Origin: Pleomorphomonas sp. PLEO
GTDB lineage: Bacteria > Pseudomonadota > Alphaproteobacteria > Rhizobiales > Pleomorphomonadaceae
Direction: 5' to 3'
NCBI RefSeq assembly: GCF_041320595.1
Contig: NZ_CP166625.1
Coordinates: 2,057,501 to 2,121,500 of the forward strand
DNA: 64,000 nucleotides
In this document: one piece after another, positions 60,931 to 64,000 of the stretch
Position numbering within the stretch: position 1 is the first letter of the stretch
How the letters are laid out: the number at the start of each line of letters is the position of its first letter
Notes under the pieces: model-generated
What the model was told of the DNA's origin: nothing
Seen by the model: the letters and a program-made list of their open reading frames with translations, nothing else
The model's database searches: none
Made by a program: the position numbers and the translations under genes

Positions 60931-62251
60931 GAAGCAGGGCAGCTCCGGCTCGGCGCTGACCGATATCGACGGGATGTCGATGACGGACATGGTTGCCGCG
61001 TTCGGGCAGACGTGGGGCGCCTTCTCCATCACTCAGGCGCTCCAGCAGGCAGCCTTCCTCGTCTGCTGTGACATCCTGGCCCAGGATATGGCAAAGGCCC
61101 CTCTGCAGCTCTGCACGCGGCTGAAGAATGGCACCTATCGTGTCATGGAGGCCAAGGAGCATGAGGCTGCGGCATTCCTTGCTCTGGACCCGAACTATCG
61201 GCACACATGGTTCGAGTTCAAGGAGATGATGGGCCTTTGGGGCGCGATCTCCTCGAACAGCTACGCGGTGGTGAAGCGGGCGCCCAATGGTGATGCTCTC
61301 GAGCTGATCCCGGTCCAGTTCGGCAACGTGTCCAGCATCCTTTCCGGGCGCGCGGTATTTTATGACGTCACAGCAGGAAGCATCCAGGAAGCCGCGCTGC
61401 TAGGTGGATCATTCCTCCGGGTCCCCGAACGCGACATGATCCATGTCCGGAGCCGTATCCTCAATGGCTTCGATGGCTACTCGACGATGATGGCTGGTCG
61501 GAAGACTCTTCAGACCGGCGAGGCGATCGAGACCTATCGCGACGATCTGTTTTCAGATGGTGCCGAGATCCGCGGCGTCTTCGAAAAGGAACTCGGGGCC
61601 ACCATTCTGCCAGAGGAGGTGTTCAACCGCCTCCGCTCGCAGTTGAAGCTGATGATGAACCGGTTTTCCCGCAACAAGGAGCCGATCATCCTGGAGGGCT
61701 TGAAGTTCTCCCCGATTGCCAGCAATCCACAGGATGCCGAGCTGACCAAGCAGTTCGAGGCGCAGATCGTTGCAACTGGTCGCCTGCTCCGTATCCCGCC
61801 GCAGAAGATGTTCCATCTGGTCAACGTCAAGTACGAGAACCTTGACACCATGGAGAAGAGCTACATCGGCGACACCATGGAGCCGTTCCTGCAGCGCTAC
61901 GAAGGCCGATACGACCGCGCATTGCTCTCCGACAAGGACCGGCTCGCAGGGCTGACCATCCGCCACAACCGGGAAGCCCTGCTGCTGACCGACTACAAGG
62001 CCGAAACCGAGCGTCTTTCCAGGATGGTTGAGCGGTCGGTGATCAAGCGGAACGAAGCGCGTGGGAAGATGGGGCTTTCCCCAGATCCTGACGGCGACGT
62101 CTATCTCCTTCCCTCCGGCTATTCCCTCGTCAAAGAGGATGGAACGGTCGTGGCGGCCAGCAGCAAGCCAAGCTCCGATGCCGGCACCACTCCCGCGCCG
62201 GATCAACCGGCTCAGTCAGGGAAGACTGAGCTCCATCTCGTGAAGGGCTGA
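60917..62251 (+). CDS. HK97-type portal protein
   Basis: This is a 444-residue protein. 'AAFLVCCDILAQDMAKAPLQL', 'FLALDPNYRHTWFEFKEMMGLWGAISSNSYAVV' (in parts), 'RDMIHVRSRILNGFDGYSTM', 'GLKFSPIASNPQDAELTKQFEAQIVATGRLLRIPPQKM' (in parts) follow the phage portal family 1 order. It forms the dodecameric DNA gate. The C-terminus is Pro/Ser-rich. It overlaps the terminase gene by 14 nt. Confidence 0.87.
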   Translation: MDLSEKQGSSGSALTDIDGMSMTDMVAAFGQTWGAFSITQALQQAAFLVCCDILAQDMAKAPLQLCTRLKNGTYRVMEAKEHEAAAFLALDPNYRHTWFEFKEMMGLWGAISSNSYAVVKRAPNGDALELIPVQFGNVSSILSGRAVFYDVTAGSIQEAALLGGSFLRVPERDMIHVRSRILNGFDGYSTMMAGRKTLQTGEAIETYRDDLFSDGAEIRGVFEKELGATILPEEVFNRLRSQLKLMMNRFSRNKEPIILEGLKFSPIASNPQDAELTKQFEAQIVATGRLLRIPPQKMFHLVNVKYENLDTMEKSYIGDTMEPFLQRYEGRYDRALLSDKDRLAGLTIRHNREALLLTDYKAETERLSRMVERSVIKRNEARGKMGLSPDPDGDVYLLPSGYSLVKEDGTVVAASSKPSSDAGTTPAPDQPAQSGKTELHLVKG

Positions 62252-62257
62252 CCTGAC

Positions 62258-62617
62258 ATGGCAAACATTACTCCTACGGCGATCAATAACGCCGGTAACG
62301 AGCTCGCCTGGGCGGCTTCCGCTCCCGCTGGCGACGTCATCATCTACCGCGGCGGCACGCTCGTCGTGGAGTTTCAGAACGGCCATTCGTCCTCGATCAC
62401 CGTATCGGCCGCCCCCACGCGGACCACGGCCCAGGTGGAGGGAGTCGGCAAGGTGGACGTTCCGACGCGCAGCCTGGTGCTGGCCGCCGGCGAGCCGGGC
62501 ATCTTCGTGTTCACGCCGGATGAGATCTCCGCTTATCGCAACGCCGCCGGCAATCTCCCCATCGCCTACGCCAGCGGCAACGCGGCTCTGACGGTGCGCG
62601 CCTTCACCATCAACTGA
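62258..62617 (+). CDS. Head-region protein of unknown function
   Basis: This is a 119-residue beta-rich protein ('TPTAINNAGNELAWAASAPAGD', 'IYRGGTLVVEFQNGHSSSITV', 'PIAYASGNAALTVRAF'). Proteins of this kind are found between portal and capsid genes of HK97-like phages and could decorate the head. The role is inferred from place and fold-like composition. Confidence 0.6.
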   Translation: MANITPTAINNAGNELAWAASAPAGDVIIYRGGTLVVEFQNGHSSSITVSAAPTRTTAQVEGVGKVDVPTRSLVLAAGEPGIFVFTPDEISAYRNAAGNLPIAYASGNAALTVRAFTIN

Positions 62618-62630
62618 GGGCGCCATCGCC

Positions 62631-63680
62631 ATGCCGAAGATCATTTCCCCCGATGAGTACCGGGAGAAGCGGAAGGACTTTTGTCGTTCCGATGGCACGG
62701 TGCTCAAGGCGGTCGCCTTCAAGGCCCCGCCGAGCTGGGACCCAGAGAAGCGCACGGCGCGCTTCATCATGTCGACCGAGGAGCCGGATCGCGATCGCGA
62801 TATCGTCGTCCAGGCCGGCATCGACCTCACCAACTTCCTGAAAAACCCTGTGGCGCTCTATCGCCACTACAGCGAGTTCCCGATCGGCAACTGGTCAGCG
62901 CTATCGCTGATCACTGCCGGCCGGCCCAAGCGTACCGAGGGCGATCTCAACTTCCTTGCCGAAGAGGTAGACGAAGACGCCGATCGGTGTGCTCGCCATG
63001 TTGCGGCCGGGTCTCTCAAGGCGGTCTCCATTGGGTTTCTACCGAAGAAGCTCCGTCAGCGAGAACGCGACGAGGATAGCAACTGGCCGGGGTATGAGAT
63101 CACGGAAAGCGAGCTCGTCGAGTGCTCGCTCTGCACCATCCCAGCTCAGCCGGGCGCACTCGCCAAGATGGCGGATCACGATGCCAAGCTTGCCAGACTC
63201 GAGATCGAAGAAGTCCTCGATTCGTGGGCTCTTGACCCGGTCACTAGGCTCCTGACCCCCCGCAAGGATTACGAGGCAGCCTACAAGGTGATCTCCGCCA
63301 AGGCCTTCGCCGACCTCATCCCGAAGGCTGCGGATGAGCCTCCTCCTCCGCCGGCGACCGACGCCAAGGAGGGTGGTGACCAGTCCAGCGAGGCTGGAGT
63401 CGCTGCGAAGGACGGTGGCGAAGAGGACGGCGGCGAAGGCTGCGGTGAGGGCGATGAGCCCGAGATGGATGAGGCCGGCTGCCAGCCCAAGCCGAAGGCC
63501 GAAGATGCCAAGTCTGAGGATAGCCTCGTCCATCGCATCGTGACGGCGATCACGAAGATCCTGAAACCTCAGCCGCCGGAACCGCCGGCGCCTCCCAGCG
63601 AAGCCGATATCGCATCAGCGAAGAAGGCCGCGAACGAAACCCTCCAGCGGCTCAAGGACGCTGGCCTCATCACCGACTGA
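62631..63680 (+). CDS. Prohead protease (HK97 family) with extended C-terminus
   Basis: This is a 349-residue protein. The protease domain (about 1-190) has 'VALYRHYSEFPIGNW' (catalytic His), 'HVAAGSLKAVSIGFLP' (Ser) and 'ELVECSLCTIPAQPGAL' in family order. The C-terminal 160 residues are acidic and Ala/Pro-rich and may act as scaffold, cut off during maturation. A terminator-like hairpin follows before the capsid gene. Confidence 0.85.
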   Translation: MPKIISPDEYREKRKDFCRSDGTVLKAVAFKAPPSWDPEKRTARFIMSTEEPDRDRDIVVQAGIDLTNFLKNPVALYRHYSEFPIGNWSALSLITAGRPKRTEGDLNFLAEEVDEDADRCARHVAAGSLKAVSIGFLPKKLRQRERDEDSNWPGYEITESELVECSLCTIPAQPGALAKMADHDAKLARLEIEEVLDSWALDPVTRLLTPRKDYEAAYKVISAKAFADLIPKAADEPPPPPATDAKEGGDQSSEAGVAAKDGGEEDGGEGCGEGDEPEMDEAGCQPKPKAEDAKSEDSLVHRIVTAITKILKPQPPEPPAPPSEADIASAKKAANETLQRLKDAGLITD

Positions 63681-63713
63681 CCAATCCCGACCGGGCACGA
63701 ACCGAGGGAGACA

Positions 63714-63736
63714 GGGCGCCGAAAGGTGCCCTTTTT
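63714..63736 (+). terminator. Rho-independent-type terminator between protease and capsid genes
   Basis: Stem GGGCGCC / GGTGCCC (one G-T pair) with GAAA loop, followed by TTTTT at 63732-63736. It lies inside the head operon, 14 bp before the capsid start, and so may attenuate upstream transcription or mark a processing site. Confidence 0.7.
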
Positions 63737-63749
63737 CATGGAGACTATC

Positions 63750-64000
63750 ATGATCAAGAAGCTGCGCGCCCGGATCAAGGAGCTGGGCGAAGGTCTGAAG
63801 GCGCTTACCACGAAGGAAGCGCTCGAGCTCGAAGACCTCAAGAAGGTCGGCGAGATCAACACCGAGATCAAGGAGATCGAGGCTCAGATCAAGACCCTGG
63901 AGGAGGCCGAGCAGACCCTCGTCCGGACATCGTCTGCTCCGGCCGATCAGTCGATAGAGCAGCCCAATCAGCAGCCCGCCGTGGTCAAGGACAGGCATGA
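63750..64000 (+). CDS. Major capsid protein, N-terminal part (runs off the window)
   Basis: 83 codons are visible from ATG 63750; an in-frame ATG at 63738 is possible. 'KKLRARIKELGEGLKALTTKEALELEDLKKV' and 'INTEIKEIEAQIKTLEEAEQTLV' (in parts) form the long charged coiled coil (delta/scaffold domain) that begins HK97-type capsid proteins and is removed by the protease encoded upstream. The shell domain is outside the window. Confidence 0.75.
   Translation, partial: MIKKLRARIKELGEGLKALTTKEALELEDLKKVGEINTEIKEIEAQIKTLEEAEQTLVRTSSAPADQSIEQPNQQPAVVKDRH

Overview
The window is GC-rich alphaproteobacterial DNA, most like Hyphomicrobiales (Rhizobiales). The basis is the codon use, the type of sugar ABC operon and the phage gene families. 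About 7 kb of host chromosome is followed by about 57 kb of temperate phage that continues past the right edge. No CRISPR array, insertion sequence or rRNA gene was seen.

Host part (1-7066). A rightward sugar-use operon holds the 3' end of a SorC-type regulator, a SIS-domain phosphosugar isomerase, an FGGY sugar kinase, an ABC importer (permease, periplasmic binding protein, double ATPase) and a ribulose-phosphate 3-epimerase-like enzyme. The set reads as import, phosphorylation, isomerisation and epimerisation of one unusual sugar. The substrate cannot be read from the sequence.

Phage part. 7.1-21.5 kb, rightward: large internal/ejection-type virion proteins, a T7-like tail-fibre base, a tail fibre and its partner, then holin, endolysin and an overlapping i-spanin/o-spanin pair. 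A leftward block of three membrane or secreted proteins (9.5-10.8 kb) interrupts the virion genes. 21.8-23.2 kb: a 5' half-tRNA (candidate att core), a frameshifted tyrosine integrase and an excisionase-like gene. 23.2-38.5 kb, leftward: a tightly packed early operon with HNH nucleases, a J-domain protein, a RecD/Dda-like helicase, a DnaQ-like exonuclease, RecT/RecE-like recombination proteins and an SMC-like ATPase. 39.5-40.6 kb: the immunity region, with a CI-like repressor facing a Cro-like protein. 40.7-50.8 kb, rightward: an MT-A70 methylase, RuvC-like resolvase, Toprim primase, C5 methylase and DnaB helicase. 50.7-56.5 kb, leftward: about 16 very small genes, six of them behind near-identical leader hairpins. 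56.9-64 kb, rightward: HNH nuclease, terminase, portal, prohead protease and the start of an HK97-type capsid gene.

Points of most interest: (i) the small-gene cassette with repeated leader hairpins and three copies of a 38-nt RNA-like element showing compensatory changes; (ii) matching TTTTC-N6-GAAAA operators at the immunity region and at both ends of that cassette; (iii) gene order that is circularly permuted relative to a normal prophage, with an uninterrupted att-like site inside and host DNA directly abutting a late gene; (iv) a C5 methylase whose target-recognition region is replaced by about seven degenerate repeats; (v) a phage J-domain protein. Functions below come from motifs read by eye; no database search was run.
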